A stretch of DNA of 64,000 nt, from contig SCFE01000067.1 of assembly GCA_004352715.1 (NCBI GenBank), positions 1,699,820-1,763,819 on the forward strand, written 5' to 3'. The stretch comes from Hofstenia miamia. Taxonomy: Eukaryota > Xenacoelomorpha > Acoela. The notes beneath the pieces are model-generated. The model saw nothing but the letters and a program-made list of their open reading frames with translations, ran no database searches and was not told the origin of the DNA. Both the position numbers and the translations under genes were made by a program. Below are positions 1 to 11,473 of the stretch, in pieces (position 1 is the first letter of the stretch; each line of letters begins with the position of its first letter).

Positions 1-460
1 CTGCAAACCATCCAGTGTTATGCATCACACTGGTGCCAGGTTAGCAGGACTCCCAAATAGTCGCTGTGACTTAAGCAATCATTATGTTACAGATAATTCA
101 AATAACCAAATTAAAAGTAGACATCAAAGGAAAAGAACACGTTTCAGTTTAAACAAAACTTGAAGTCTAGTTCTGTTTGCTGAGAACAATGTCCAAAAAA
201 ATGGCTGCTACAATCGTTCCCTATTTATACAAAGCGTTAATCATTACCTGCTAATTGTTTACAATTTCAAATCACGAGATCATTCCCTCGCAAATTCAAG
301 TGAGCAAGCAAAATAACACGTAATATAACATTGAGGGACAAAGTAACTGCAATGAAACTTAACCTTGAAAATTACGAGGTGACATAGGAAATACAAAATT
401 ACAAATTAGAAATTAATAAAATTCCAGAGAAATATTCAAATGTCCCCGAGTGACTCTACA
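1..460 (-). repeat. LTR 1 (partial) of Ty3/gypsy-type retrotransposon
   Basis: This stretch matches the right-hand part of the complete LTR at 11474-12368, starting from about 11941, so the window opens inside an LTR. It ends in TGACTCTACA at 451-460, the same terminus as the other two copies. The TATAAATA promoter box (read on the minus strand) is conserved near 221-230. It is the 3' LTR of the shortened left-hand element, whose internal DNA starts at 461. Confidence 0.85.
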
Positions 461-1581
461 CGCCCCCAGAGGTTCATCCCAGTTCTGGAGCTCGGCATAC
501 TGTGGAGTGCGCGTTAATTGCATCAGGACCTCTCACTGGGTAACTACTTCATCTCGGCGTTGGAAAAATCGTAATGTGGGGAGCCTAATGCTCATTGGGC
601 AACTTCAGCGTAGGTTGTTCAGCCTGCAAGTAAAGGTATCATGGAATTGCTGGTAGAGATGGAGCCCTTTTAGTGCGACTAGTAGCGTCATCAGTGCGTC
701 GGTTTCTGACGTATGAGCATCCTTGGCATTGATTGTAGTCTCAGGATAGAAGTGTTCGAAAATTTCTTGTAATGACCCCATCTGGGTGGCGTGGTCAACA
801 AATAAAGAACAGTACTCCTGGACTTGTTGGAGGGTCATCTCCTCAGGATCGGAAACATCAGCTCGCAACATGGTTATAATTTCAATGCGTTTAGTGATGT
901 CATAGTACCAAGTGATGGTCTTGATGTTGTTAGTCCATAACAGGTCGCCCGCATCTTGGAAGAGTACCAGGACTCAAGGGTTCAACTCCGCAATTTTAGT
1001 ATGGATCTTCTCCAACTGCTTGTGGATGGGGAGTCCCCTGACGAAAATATCACGGATGGTTAGTTTTCCATCTAAGAATACCCACTCTTGATTATCACCG
1101 TCAATGAGGTGGTCGCAAACTGCTTTGTATTCATCAGTTTGGCTGAGGCATTTCACATCTTTCACCAAGCAGATGAAGTTCAGTTTGTCAGGGAGGTGGG
1201 CAAGTGACCTTCTTTCCTTTCTTCACCTTCCATTTTGGCAGAATGAGAGGTGTTTCAATGCAAGGTGGTGGTATGCACAGTAGGTTGTGCTTTTCAACAT
1301 TCTTCTCTGGGTTCTTAAAGTCGAGCTCTCCTTGAAAGCAAGCTGTGCCAATGGTGATGGGGTAGTTTATGCGCGTCTCCATAATAGTGTCCCAAAACTT
1401 CCCTCTCAGGCCATGGGAATGTAGTTTGTCGATGTGGGCAGTGGTAATCTTCAGTCGAGCTGTGGTGCATTCCACATCCAGAGCTACGCATCGCCCTGGT
1501 GAAAGCAGAAGCACGAGCTCTTCTTTTGAAAACATCTCCATTAGACACCACTTCATCATGCTTAGGGTGTCATTGTCTTTT
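461..1581 (-). pseudogene. 3' end of a second gypsy copy: unidentified ORF fragment
   Basis: This is internal DNA of a second copy of the element at 2582-12368, holding the far 3' part of the unidentified ORF found after the integrase. Minus-strand open stretches lie at 1188-1580, 974-1168 and 605-871, in different frames, so the reading frame is broken. Compared with the better copy, about 80 bp are missing just after the LTR: the CGCCCCC purine-tract complement at 461 runs straight into AGAGGTTCATCCC, which lies about 80 bases further from the LTR in the other copy. The removed part includes the normal stop codon. No transmembrane segment, signal peptide or known domain is visible. The left-hand copy is otherwise lost or hidden in the following gap. 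Confidence 0.7.
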
Positions 1582-2581
1582 NNNNNNNNNNNNNNNNNNN
1601 NNNNNNNNNNNNNNNNNNNNNNNNNNNNNNNNNNNNNNNNNNNNNNNNNNNNNNNNNNNNNNNNNNNNNNNNNNNNNNNNNNNNNNNNNNNNNNNNNNNN
1701 NNNNNNNNNNNNNNNNNNNNNNNNNNNNNNNNNNNNNNNNNNNNNNNNNNNNNNNNNNNNNNNNNNNNNNNNNNNNNNNNNNNNNNNNNNNNNNNNNNNN
1801 NNNNNNNNNNNNNNNNNNNNNNNNNNNNNNNNNNNNNNNNNNNNNNNNNNNNNNNNNNNNNNNNNNNNNNNNNNNNNNNNNNNNNNNNNNNNNNNNNNNN
1901 NNNNNNNNNNNNNNNNNNNNNNNNNNNNNNNNNNNNNNNNNNNNNNNNNNNNNNNNNNNNNNNNNNNNNNNNNNNNNNNNNNNNNNNNNNNNNNNNNNNN
2001 NNNNNNNNNNNNNNNNNNNNNNNNNNNNNNNNNNNNNNNNNNNNNNNNNNNNNNNNNNNNNNNNNNNNNNNNNNNNNNNNNNNNNNNNNNNNNNNNNNNN
2101 NNNNNNNNNNNNNNNNNNNNNNNNNNNNNNNNNNNNNNNNNNNNNNNNNNNNNNNNNNNNNNNNNNNNNNNNNNNNNNNNNNNNNNNNNNNNNNNNNNNN
2201 NNNNNNNNNNNNNNNNNNNNNNNNNNNNNNNNNNNNNNNNNNNNNNNNNNNNNNNNNNNNNNNNNNNNNNNNNNNNNNNNNNNNNNNNNNNNNNNNNNNN
2301 NNNNNNNNNNNNNNNNNNNNNNNNNNNNNNNNNNNNNNNNNNNNNNNNNNNNNNNNNNNNNNNNNNNNNNNNNNNNNNNNNNNNNNNNNNNNNNNNNNNN
2401 NNNNNNNNNNNNNNNNNNNNNNNNNNNNNNNNNNNNNNNNNNNNNNNNNNNNNNNNNNNNNNNNNNNNNNNNNNNNNNNNNNNNNNNNNNNNNNNNNNNN
2501 NNNNNNNNNNNNNNNNNNNNNNNNNNNNNNNNNNNNNNNNNNNNNNNNNNNNNNNNNNNNNNNNNNNNNNNNNNNNNNNNN
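1582..2581. other. Assembly gap, exactly 1000 N
   Basis: A run of exactly 1000 N is often a default size, so the true length is uncertain. It lies between internal retrotransposon DNA and an LTR, so it probably hides the LTR 2 start and perhaps much of the left-hand element. Confidence 0.95.
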
Positions 2582-3242
2582 TAGGAGGGTGCAGTGCTTC
2601 TTGTCTCAACATTTAATTTCTATCTCAGTGCAAAGTAGGAGTCTCGAAGTGGTTTTTATTTCTCAGCTAACTATTAAATAGCCCATAACTGCTGCACATT
2701 CATGTTCACCAACAGCATAATTTAATCTCTGTGTCAATTATTGTAAGTGCATGTATCTAGTTGTAACCTAATATGAACCATGGTTTAGGCTGCAAACCAT
2801 CCAGCATTACACATCACACTGGTGCCAGGTTAGCAGGACTCCAAAATAGTTGCCAAATAATTATGTTACAGATAATTTGAATAACCAAATTAAAAGTAGA
2901 CATTGAAGGGAAAAGAACACCTTTCAGTTAAACAAGACTTGGGCAGCACCCAAGTGAAAAAACAAATGCTACAATAGTTCCTTATTTATACAAAGCATTA
3001 ATCATTACCTGCTAATTGTTTACAACTTTAGATCACGTGATCATTCCCTCACAAATTCAAATGAGCAAGCAGAACAACACATCATATAACATTGAGGGGA
3101 CAAAGTAACTGCAACAAAAATTAACTTCGAAATAGTGAGGTGATGTCAAAAGTGACGTAGAAAATACAAAAATGAGAAATAACAAATTGAGAATTAATAA
3201 AATTCTAGAGAATTATTCAAATGTCACTGAGTGACTCTACAC
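2582..3242 (-). repeat. LTR 2, 3' LTR of the main gypsy element (5' side in gap)
   Basis: Aligns with 11700-12368 of the complete LTR and ends in GAGTGACTCTACA at 3242. Its left end is hidden in the N gap. It lacks the short block carrying the AATAAA found at 11890-11895 in LTR 3, replaced by a direct join near 2755. It is also the likely 5' LTR of the shortened element to its left, so two elements appear to share it. Confidence 0.85.
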
Positions 3243-3254
3243 GCCCCCCTTGCT
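3243..3254 (-). other. Polypurine tract next to the 3' LTR
   Basis: On the minus strand the bases just before the 3' LTR read GCAAGGGGGGCG, a purine-rich run ending at the LTR boundary. This is the expected plus-strand priming site of an LTR retrotransposon. The same CGCCCCC run follows LTR 1 at 461. Confidence 0.7.
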
Positions 3255-3258
3255 CAAT

Positions 3259-5329
3259 TTAATTCTGCAGCAACAACTGGAGTGGCGGCCCAGAGACAAC
3301 AGCTTGAGTTGCTTTGACTAATTTGGCAGCAAGAGGTTCATCCCAGTTCTGGAGCTCAGCATACTGTGGAATGCACGTTAATTGCATCAGGACCTCTCGC
3401 TGGGTAACTACTTCATCTCGGAGGTGGAAGAATCATAGTGTGGGGAGCCTAGTGCTCATAGAGCANNNNNNNNNNNNNNNNNNNNNNNNNNNNNNNNNNN
3501 NNNNNNNNNNNNNNNNNNNNNNNNNNNNNNNNNNNNNNNNNNNNNNNNNNNNNNNNNNNNNNNNNNNNNNNNNNNNNNNNNNNNNNNNNNNNNNNNNNNN
3601 NNNNNNNNNNNNNNNNNNNNNNNNNNNNNNNNNNNNNNNNNNNNNNNNNNNNNNNNNNNNNNNNNNNNNNNNNNNNNNNNNNNNNNNNNNNNNNNNNNNN
3701 NNNNNNNNNNNNNNNNNNNNNNNNNNNNNNNNNNNNNNNNNNNNNNNNNNNNNNNNNNNNNNNNNNNNNNNNNNNNNNNNNNNNNNNNNNNNNNNNNNNN
3801 NNNNNNNNNNNNNNNNNNNNNNNNNNNNNNNNNNNNNNNNNNNNNNNNNNNNNNNNNNNNNNNNNNNNNNNNNNNNNNNNNNNNNNNNNNNNNNNNNNNN
3901 NNNNNNNNNNNNNNNNNNNNNNNNNNNNNNNNNNNNNNNNNNNNNNNNNNNNNNNNNNNNNNNNNNNNNNNNNNNNNNNNNNNNNNNNNNNCCATAATCA
4001 ACATCCTCCCTGTTACACTGCTTGCCCCCACCAGTTGGCTGTAATACTTTTCAAATTGCTCCATTGGCCACTTTGATTTGCCAGGTGACGACAGTAATGG
4101 ACAGCAGTGGAGTAGCCAGTTCTCTGCTCTCCACAGTAGCGGGCAAACTGCGATTTCATGTGGCGACTTCTTGGCTAAGGTAATCCTCATGGTGGCATCC
4201 ATTGGCAGCACAATTACAGAAGTTTTTGTTAAAAAGATGGCTCCTCTAGCTAGGAATTCTGGTACATTGCGCTCCGAAAATAACAGTTCTTTGTAATTCT
4301 TCCTGTGCTGAGTTGCATAGGAGCAGCTAATTTCTCCTAAGACTCATTCCACTGATGGGTGATACTCAGCTGATGGACTCTTTATGTCTAAGACAGGCCA
4401 TTCAGTTTCTGGACTGTTATCAGCTTTAAGATCCTTCCATATCTTGTTGATCTCTTGTAGCATATTAGCACTTTGTGCAAATGCGAAACTGGCTAGCAAA
4501 TCTGTGATCAGGGTTAACAGGCAGCTATGTGTATTGATTGCCTCTAGTGTCTGCGCCTGGAGAGCAGTGTCCATGATCAATCTCTGATCAACAGCAAGTT
4601 GATATGTCAGGATCCGCTTGCACAATAACAAGTCTGTATAAATCAGCTTGTCACCAAAGGTGAACTAGTCTGATACATCGACACTGGTTGGTAGGACTCA
4701 GGGTAAAGGATAAAGAAGTTTTCCATGTGGAAATGGAGACTTTCGATGGGATCTGGAATCTCACTCTCAAGCTCAACATAAAGCAACATTACTAGCCTAA
4801 TTCTTTCTGTCTTAGCCAAATGGTAGGCAATCTCAATGCTCTCCATGGCATTTGGCTTCTTGATTTCCTTGGGTCTCAGAAAGTAGATAAGCAGCAAGCT
4901 GGGGAAATCGATGTTGAAACATTCAAATTTTTCTGTCCCTCTCCAATTACTAATAAATCTGCTGAGGACTGGGAGGGTAAGATCATCATCAAAGGATATG
5001 TGTACCATACTTCTCCAGTAATTTCTACCTAGGCCAGTGAGCATGTGGGTGTCATAGAAAATCATAGCGTTAACAGGTGGTCTCTTCTCGCCATCCATGA
5101 CAAATGGGACAATATCTATGGAGCACGTGAGCGTCTTATAATTGTAAGCTCGCTGGATCAGGTGTTGAGTTTCCTCTGAAATGTTGTCTCTAACGAAGTT
5201 GATAGCGCGCCTGGTAGCTATGAAATAAGGGTGAATGGTCTCATCACCAATTCTTGACATCTTCTTCTTCTCTTCAAACTTTTGAGAGCAAACAGTGGAA
5301 GGGGCTGAGGTGGAATCAAAAGCGGTCAA
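3259..5329 (-). pseudogene. Unidentified long ORF between integrase and 3' LTR
   Basis: A broken coding region follows the integrase on the minus strand: open stretches at 4643-5329 (228 codons, starting MTAFDSTSAPS), 4344-4631, and 3992-4211 up to a gap at 3466-3991. It resumes right of LTR 2 and stops with TAA at 3259-3261, a few bases before the purine tract. A frame change lies near 4640 and a TGA interrupts it at 4344-4346. The left-hand copy (461-1581) holds related sequence from the 3' part. In this position some gypsy elements carry env, but I see no signal peptide, no fusion peptide and no membrane anchor, and the visible sequence is hydrophilic. I do not recognise a domain. It may be an element-specific third ORF of roughly 700 codons or more. 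Confidence 0.6.
3466..3991. other. Assembly gap, 526 N
   Basis: A gap inside the unidentified ORF of the main gypsy element. Its size is not a round number, so it may be an estimated length. Confidence 0.95.
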
Positions 5330-5691
5330 AGAGCTATCAAGTCACTATGTGGGGGTTGATTTACATTTGCTATATCACTAAATGGTACACTAGCAACAGA
5401 GTTTTTAGGTGACTCATCCTGCACACGTGGAAATATGCATCTCTCCACATAGTAGCGAGACTGGGTCACAGGTGGGCTATCAGCTCTCCTCACTGTCAGG
5501 GCTACACATCGCCCTGATGAGGTTGGAATGTGCTCAGCATCCTCATGGCATACTCACTTTGGATCACCTGCTTCTTCAGGTGGGGATATGCATCTCCCAC
5601 GCCTAGTTGAAGCATCTGAACCCTCACTGATGTAATCCTCCAGCACACTCAGCAGTGTCGCAGTGGAGATGGTAGGCCTCGCTTCTTTCTG
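5330..5691 (-). other. Linker region of the gypsy element, no open frame
   Basis: Between the integrase tail and the unidentified ORF I find no convincing reading frame. Two short similar motifs containing GATATGCATCTC / AATATGCATCTC occur near 5582 and 5433. The ancestral coding sequence probably ran through here and is now broken. Confidence 0.4.
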
Positions 5692-6990
5692 CTATGTTGA
5701 CTGGGGATCATCTCTAAACAGAATATTAAGGTTAAGGTCCCAACTATGGGGATCTGACAAAGTGATCTCTCTAGCCTGACATTGGGGCAATACTTGGTTA
5801 GTACTTAGTTCTGTGTCAGTGACATTAAAATCAGAATCAGTAAAATCCTCTTCAGGATATTCAGTTAAATTATCATAGGTTTCATATATGTTAATACCAT
5901 TGTCTACAAGTGTAAATTCAGTGTTTTCATTCAAAATTATGTGTTCAATGTCTTTTATGGCTCATTTGAGCCATTGGAAGTGAACCACCTTCCCATTACT
6001 AAGCGTATACATATTGTGATCTAGTACCTTCTTGATTGTAAAAGGCCCCTGCCAGTTCGCAACCAGCTTTCACACCTGGTTTTGATCCGCGACAGGGCGT
6101 GGAAAATACACAAACACCTTATCACTTTGCTGGTGCAGTTCACTGTACAGTTTGTGGTTGAAATTCCTTTTCTGCCTGATGGTCGACTGACCCATGTTGT
6201 GGCAGATAGTTAAATGGACGTGATGTAGCTCGCGCATCAGCTGTGCCACATATGAGTTTACACTGGCATCGTGGTACTTTGGGAACATCATTGATAAAGG
6301 TGTTAGAGATTCCCTGCCAAACATAGCTTTAAACGGACTTACTTGAGTAGTCACATGAATGGAGGTGTTGTAGAAAAACTTGATGGCTTTGACTGTGCAT
6401 CTCCACTGGCTTCCAGCTGCTTGGGCTAAAGCTACCTGCAACAACTTAATTAACGTTCTGTTGAGAGGTTCTACAAACCCATTGGATTGAGGATGGTAGG
6501 CCATGGTGAACTCATGTATGATTTCCATTTCATGGCTCAAGGCCGTCATTAGATTGTTTTCAAACTGTGAGCCTTTGTCAGAGACCAGCCTCTCCATGGG
6601 CCCAAACTTGAGAATCCATTCCTTCATAATCTTCTCAGCTATCTGCTCAGCCATGGTGTTCTTGAGCGGGATCACATGTGCATATTTGGTAAAATGGTCA
6701 ACCATAACCAGGAGGTACTGGTATCCCTTGTTATCACAAGAAAGTTTCTCCAAGTCCATGTGGACAACTTTGTTTGGCCTCTTGGCTGGCCGGCTTTCAA
6801 GCACTGAGCATTGTGTTCTGTAAGAGGCATTGTTCACACTTGTTGATCACATCAATTACTGTAGCTTGAATCCCAATGGTCACGTACCTGGTGTTACAGG
6901 TTTTCTCTGTTTGCACTATGCCCAGGTGGCCACATTCATGAATTCATCTTACTAGATCATGTTGGTAATATTCCGGGATAGCCAGCCAGT
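5692..6990 (-). pseudogene. Integrase domain of the gypsy pol gene
   Basis: The enzyme would insert element DNA into the host genome. On the minus strand a zinc-binding part is visible near 6800-6960 (HECGHLG, later CEQC), then the catalytic core at 6070-6837 with the D, D and E residues in VHMDLEKL, VSDKGSQF and NGFVEPLN. After an in-frame TGA at 6070-6072 the same frame continues with a GPF/Y-like tail (NWQGPFTIKKVL) and, past a second TGA at 5962-5964, an acidic stretch to 5692. A third TGA lies at 6944-6946. All three stops sit where arginine would fit. No chromodomain is visible. The core is well preserved compared with its neighbours. Confidence 0.88.
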
Positions 6991-8700
6991 TGTTCCTGCT
7001 TTTCACATAGAGGAGCCCCTGATCACTAACTCGCCAATTGTATCGCTGAAAATATTGATCCATTAGTGGGCCCATTGGGGACAGGGGGTCTGCTATTCAA
7101 TGTAAGATTTCTGACATTATTTTATTGCCTTTCTGATGTTTCCGGATCTCCTTGGCAGTTATCTCTTTTCACATGAGGATAGGCAGGATAGCTCTGCCGT
7201 GCCAATCCATGTTGATGTCTGGCAGTGCCTTGTATTCCATAAGGGCAATGAATCCAAACTGCACTTGCCTTCCCGCAGGCCTCTTTAATTCACATTTGTA
7301 GCTTGGAAGAGCCGTCCAATAATCAGCATTCAGATGGAGTCTGCTGGGTCAGTGTTTGATGGAAAAATTGAAATCATTGAGGAACTCTATCCATCTAGCT
7401 ACAATGCTTGATTTATCACCAGAGAACTTTTTTAGCTAGGCCAGAGCGCTGTTGTCACTGTGCACCATAAGAGGGTGGCCCAATACAAAGTACTTGAATT
7501 TCTTTAGTGACTCAACTACCAAGAGCATTTCACTCTTTGTGGCACCATAGTTAAGCTCTGCAGCTCACAATTTGCGGCTGAAATATTGGATAGGACTTTT
7601 GACTCTGTTAATTACCTGGCTTAAGACCCTGCTTATAGCCACAGTGCTGGCGTCACAATCGATGGTGAAAACCTTTGAAAAATTGGGGGTGTTGAGTGTT
7701 GGGATCCTTTTCAACTCCTTCTTAATTACGTCAAGCTCCTTTGCACATCCTTATGGCTTTTAGGTGTCTCAATCCAATTGTGGTAATCCCTGGCATTTGT
7801 CTTTATGGAGATCTTTCCTGGTTTGACCATGCGCCCTAGGAAAGTGACCTTGTTCTGCATGAGAGCGCATTTGTTTCCATTCACTCACAATCCAGCATTC
7901 TGGAGTAGCTCAAGGGTGGGTTCTAACTTGTCAAGATGTTCCCGAAATGTGTTACTGGCAACAAGAATATCATCAATGTACGCCAAGATGCCAGGCTCTA
8001 ATAGGTTGGCGTCACCTTTCAATACCTTTGTCACGTACCTCTGGAATGTCGCAGGGGCGTTGCACAAACCAAAAGCCATATAGCACCACTTGTACAGACC
8101 ATAGGGCGTTATAAATGTGGTCTTTGGAATATCTGAAGCCTTCATAGGTACCTGCCAGTAGGCTTTGCATAGGTCTAGACATGAAAAGAGCTTGAATTTG
8201 CTGGCACCATAGAGCAGGTCCTCTATCCTTGACAGAGGATAGGCATCCTTGATTGTAATGTCATTTAGTTTACAAAAATCAATGCAGAGACAATACTAGT
8301 CTCTGCTTTATGAAGATGGTAGGCGCCACGTAAGGGCTATTACTAGCCTGGATGATACCAGTCTCCAGGAGGTCACTTAACACATTTTCATGTGCGGCTC
8401 TAAGGCTTTCGGGAATCCGCAGCACTGGCAGCCTTATTGGCTTGTTAGTTGTAGTGTCAATTGAATGTTCCTCAACAACAGTTTCGCCTATGCTGATCAT
8501 CCCATAGTTGAATACTTCACTCTTCCACTGAAGCAGCAATCTCAAAGCTTCATGTTCCTTCTCACTGAGGTGCAGATGAGTTTCACCATTTACTTCCGGG
8601 ATCTTAATGGGGTCCGGAGGTCCCTCAGGTCATGTATCACAGTGAAAATGGGCATGCAGTCAGCCTGACAAGCACAGCCATAATTGTAAACTTATCAGCA
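6991..8700 (-). pseudogene. Reverse transcriptase and RNase H of the gypsy pol gene
   Basis: The region would copy element RNA into DNA. On the minus strand the RT starts with a segment ending in GIIQASNSPYVAPTIF (within 8279-8545), then the first catalytic aspartate in SCLDLCKAYWQV (near 8150-8190), then YIDD at 7969-7980 inside an open stretch 7885-8145. RNase H follows, with ELNYGATKSE near 7530-7565 and HSDNSALA near 7440-7466. Frames shift at least between 8279 and 8145 and again below 7885. In-frame TGA codons lie at 8660-8662, 8630-8632, 7565-7567, 7349-7351 and 7169-7171, and one TAG replaces a likely tryptophan near 7430. It cannot encode a working polymerase as read. Confidence 0.88.
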
Positions 8701-8705
8701 TTGAT

Positions 8706-9329
8706 TCAAACTGGAGAACAGGAGTTATTAAGTATAGTGACGTACAATTTACCATGCTTGATGTGGCACAGATCAAGCAACAGCTTAACGCCTCTTGGGC
8801 AGTTCCCTTTGGGTCTGACCACCATAACATCTCCGTCATATGCTTTACAGGAGGAGACGGGGATGTAAATCCAGTGGTGACCTTCGACAATTGTTGACTC
8901 AGTTAAATTGAAAAAGAGCTCTTTGTCTGGGACCATTGTCAACTGGGTGGCTTTGTCATCTTGTATTGAAATTGTTTTGTTTCCAAAATCAATCACGCAT
9001 GAGTTGTGTTTGAGGAAGTTGCTCCCCAAAATGATGTCATATGGGAGTGGGTGGTCAGAACTGTCCACAACTACCAGATCAACCTGGAACGGCTTGTTAT
9101 GATTATACATATCTACATCTTTTACCTTGCCTCTCAGGGAGATTGGGTTTCCTGAGGCGTCAATCAAATTGTGAACTGACGGATTGAGAGCATCCCTGCT
9201 CATGCATAAGGCAGAGCAACATACATCACTAATAATTGAGGCAGTGGCTCCAGTATCCACAGTAGCATTTACTTGAGTCCCATTGATAGCAATGGGAATT
9301 ACGTTGTTCTGCATGAGGTGGGTAATCAC
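8706..9329 (-). pseudogene. Aspartic protease domain of the gypsy element
   Basis: A 207-codon open stretch contains the retropepsin active site as VDTGATAS (about residues 25-32) and, about 70 residues later, the flap-side DIILGSNFL motif. In such elements the protease cuts the Gag-Pol polyprotein. It lies between the Gag zinc knuckle and the RT, the usual place. The open frame then runs on about 90 residues before it is lost, and the linker to RT continues in another frame with TGA stops. The first methionine is internal to a polyprotein, so it is not a real start. Confidence 0.85.
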
Positions 9330-9432
9330 TAAGATCTCTTGTGCTTGTTTGCTGGGAGGCGGCGCTCCCTTTAGTTTAAAAGCTTGGAAGAAGCCAAGGC
9401 TTTGCTTCCAAGTGTGGCAGCTTAATCATTAA

Positions 9433-11004
9433 TCACAAATACATCTCCATCTGCGACAATTTGGTACATGTGCTTCTTAAGTGGCCTACCTGTCCACAGT
9501 AATAGCACCTAGTGGGTGGATCACCCTTTTTGTTCATTAGCGATGGGCCTCCCTTGACTGGGGGCTTGCTGATGCCAGAGGCAGATTTCAACTCAGCGAC
9601 GTCCTTATTGATTCTACTAGTATTATGCATAAGATAGACAATACTGATCGCTTTTCTGATGATAGTATGCAGGTCGTCCTCTGGATCACACTTGAGCTCC
9701 AATTGGGAATGAAGAGCTGGTGAAAACCCGCAGCAAATGTAGGTAAACAGGTCATGACGCGAATACTCTGGTGAAAGACTACTTAGGCGGAAAAGCCTCT
9801 TGACTTGGGTTATATAATTCCTGACGTCGTAGCCCTTCTGAAAAACATGTCGCAGAGAAGGGTTTTGTATTGGTGCTTAATATGGGGCGCCTTATAATGG
9901 TCTTCAAAATACCCAACCAACAATTCGTAGTTTGATTTCGTTGCTTTGTCCAACATCATATACTGGTTGTAAGCCAGTCCACTGAGGTACAAGGGGAATT
10001 GTGATATGGTGTCATCTTGAGTCTTCCAGTACTGACGCATTGTCAGCTCAAACAGGAAGAACCATTCTTCAAAGGTTTAGGAGAGAGCATCGATTTGTCA
10101 GGTAAATTTCAGTAATGCAGAGTGCTTGTTAAAGCATTCAGGGCCTCCTTGAGGCTCAGCAGGAAGAACAAAGTTGGTGAAGCGTGGTCAGCTTCTCATC
10201 ATAGACCCATGAGGTGCACCAGACAGAGGGCTTCCATCAGCAGTGTGCTCAGAAGCAGTGGGCACAACAGAAGTGTGAACAGGGAGTGGAAGAGCTGACT
10301 GCAATTCTGTGGATAGAGCTGGGGTCATTAGGGTAGGCAATGTTGACACAAACGTAATTGCAGATTGTGTAAATGTAGGCTTGAAGCTAGTAGTGGCAGC
10401 CTGTTGGGAAATCGATCAGGGAGGAATCAATTCGTCAGAAGGGGCTCAGACCATTGCTCATGGTGTGTGTCCAACATGTGATCAAAATGACTCATGAGTT
10501 GCTCACCAAAATCTTCAACTGCAGCAGTGGTGACGTAGTTGTCACAGCTAAGAGGTGGGGTTGGCTTCAGTGCAGACGTGAGCTGACTAACTTGTAATTG
10601 GAGGGACAGAATTGAGTCAAGTAATTTCTGCTCCATCCTTTGGAACTCAACATGCTGAGTGTTGAGCTCAGCCTGGAGAGCCTTGATGCGTCACTCTCCT
10701 TCAACTCGCAGTGCAACTTGCTGTGACAGCGAATTTCCCAGATGCTCGATCTCGAGGGTTTTGTGATCAAGACAGGGGTAGGATCTGTAGTTAATGGACG
10801 AAGTGGAATTGGCAGGGCGTTCTGAGTGTTCATCACTTGGCAATTTGGTAAATGCGGCAGCGGATCTGGTGAAGTTGAGTGAGACAAACTGATCAGTGAT
10901 CCAATGGTGCAAGGGGCAGCGCCCAGGCCGTCAGCGCTTGCACAGGGGACGCCCTCTAAGGGGGACCCAAAAGGAGAACAAACAACAGTATGGTTTGAAT
11001 CCAT
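9433..11004 (-). pseudogene. gag region: coiled coil, capsid and zinc knuckle
   Basis: Gag would form the particle that packages element RNA. The likely start is the ATG at 11004 (MDSNHTVVCS). Visible parts in order: a Ser/Pro-rich N-terminus; a heptad-like coiled coil around 10800-10560, interrupted by TGA at 10691-10693; a capsid-type segment at 9810-10040 (FPLYLSGLAYNQYM then YFEDHY); and a CCHC zinc knuckle CYYCGQVGHLRSTC at about 9450-9500. The frame changes several times (10567-11004, 10427-10636, 9810-10040, 9433-9702 are separate open stretches), so the gene is dead. The knuckle has the ordinary C-x2-C-x4-H-x4-C spacing. Confidence 0.82.
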
Positions 11005-11455
11005 TTACTACAAGTAAAAGAACAGAGAGTATAACTCCTCTCAGACAAGGGAAACACAAGAACAAAAATATTACTCTTCTGAGAGAAAAAATACAGTAAC
11101 AAGAAAAAACGAGAATATAACTTTTCGTAGAAACAACAGAATCTTCTTGACAGTTGGGAGCCTGTCAACTAAGCAACCAATTGATAGCGTACTGAAACGT
11201 GAGCAAAATCGTGGGATAGGTTCCATCACCCAAAGTGTGGTGACAACGTTCTGACATGCACAAAATGGAGACAAGAAAGGCAAACCACACAAACGAACCA
11301 AAAGGGGAGAGGTAACACCCTCGTAGCATCAAGATGCTTACCATGTGAATTAACATGAGCGCACCACTTATCCGTCTGTGGTAGTGGAACCAGATTCACA
11401 CACCAAAAGAATACAACTGAACTGTAATTAGAAAAAACAGTGGCAGCAGTCCTGC
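11005..11455 (-). other. Untranslated leader of the gypsy element
   Basis: About 450 bases between the primer-binding site and the likely gag ATG. Only short, unconvincing open frames occur. This is the place expected for packaging signals, but none can be identified by eye. Confidence 0.5.
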
Positions 11456-11473
11456 ATCACGTCAGGGTCACCA
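11456..11473 (-). other. Primer-binding site, matches tRNA-Trp 3' end
   Basis: Directly next to the 5' LTR, the minus strand reads TGGTGACCCTGACGTGAT. The complement of the 3' end of animal tRNA-Trp including CCA is TGGTGACCCCGACGTGAT, so 17 of 18 bases agree. Adjacency to the LTR end supports the boundary at 11474. The tRNA assignment rests on my knowledge of the tRNA sequence. Confidence 0.85.

Noticed and set aside
1188-2616. Very long open frames on both strands across the N gaps
   Set aside because: They consist mostly of unknown residues produced by N; only the short real flanks carry information. The same applies at 3314-4211, 31279-31905 and 57982-59668.
3259-5329. The extra gypsy ORF as an envelope gene
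   Set aside because: No signal peptide, furin-like site, fusion peptide or membrane anchor is visible in either copy, though gaps hide part of it.
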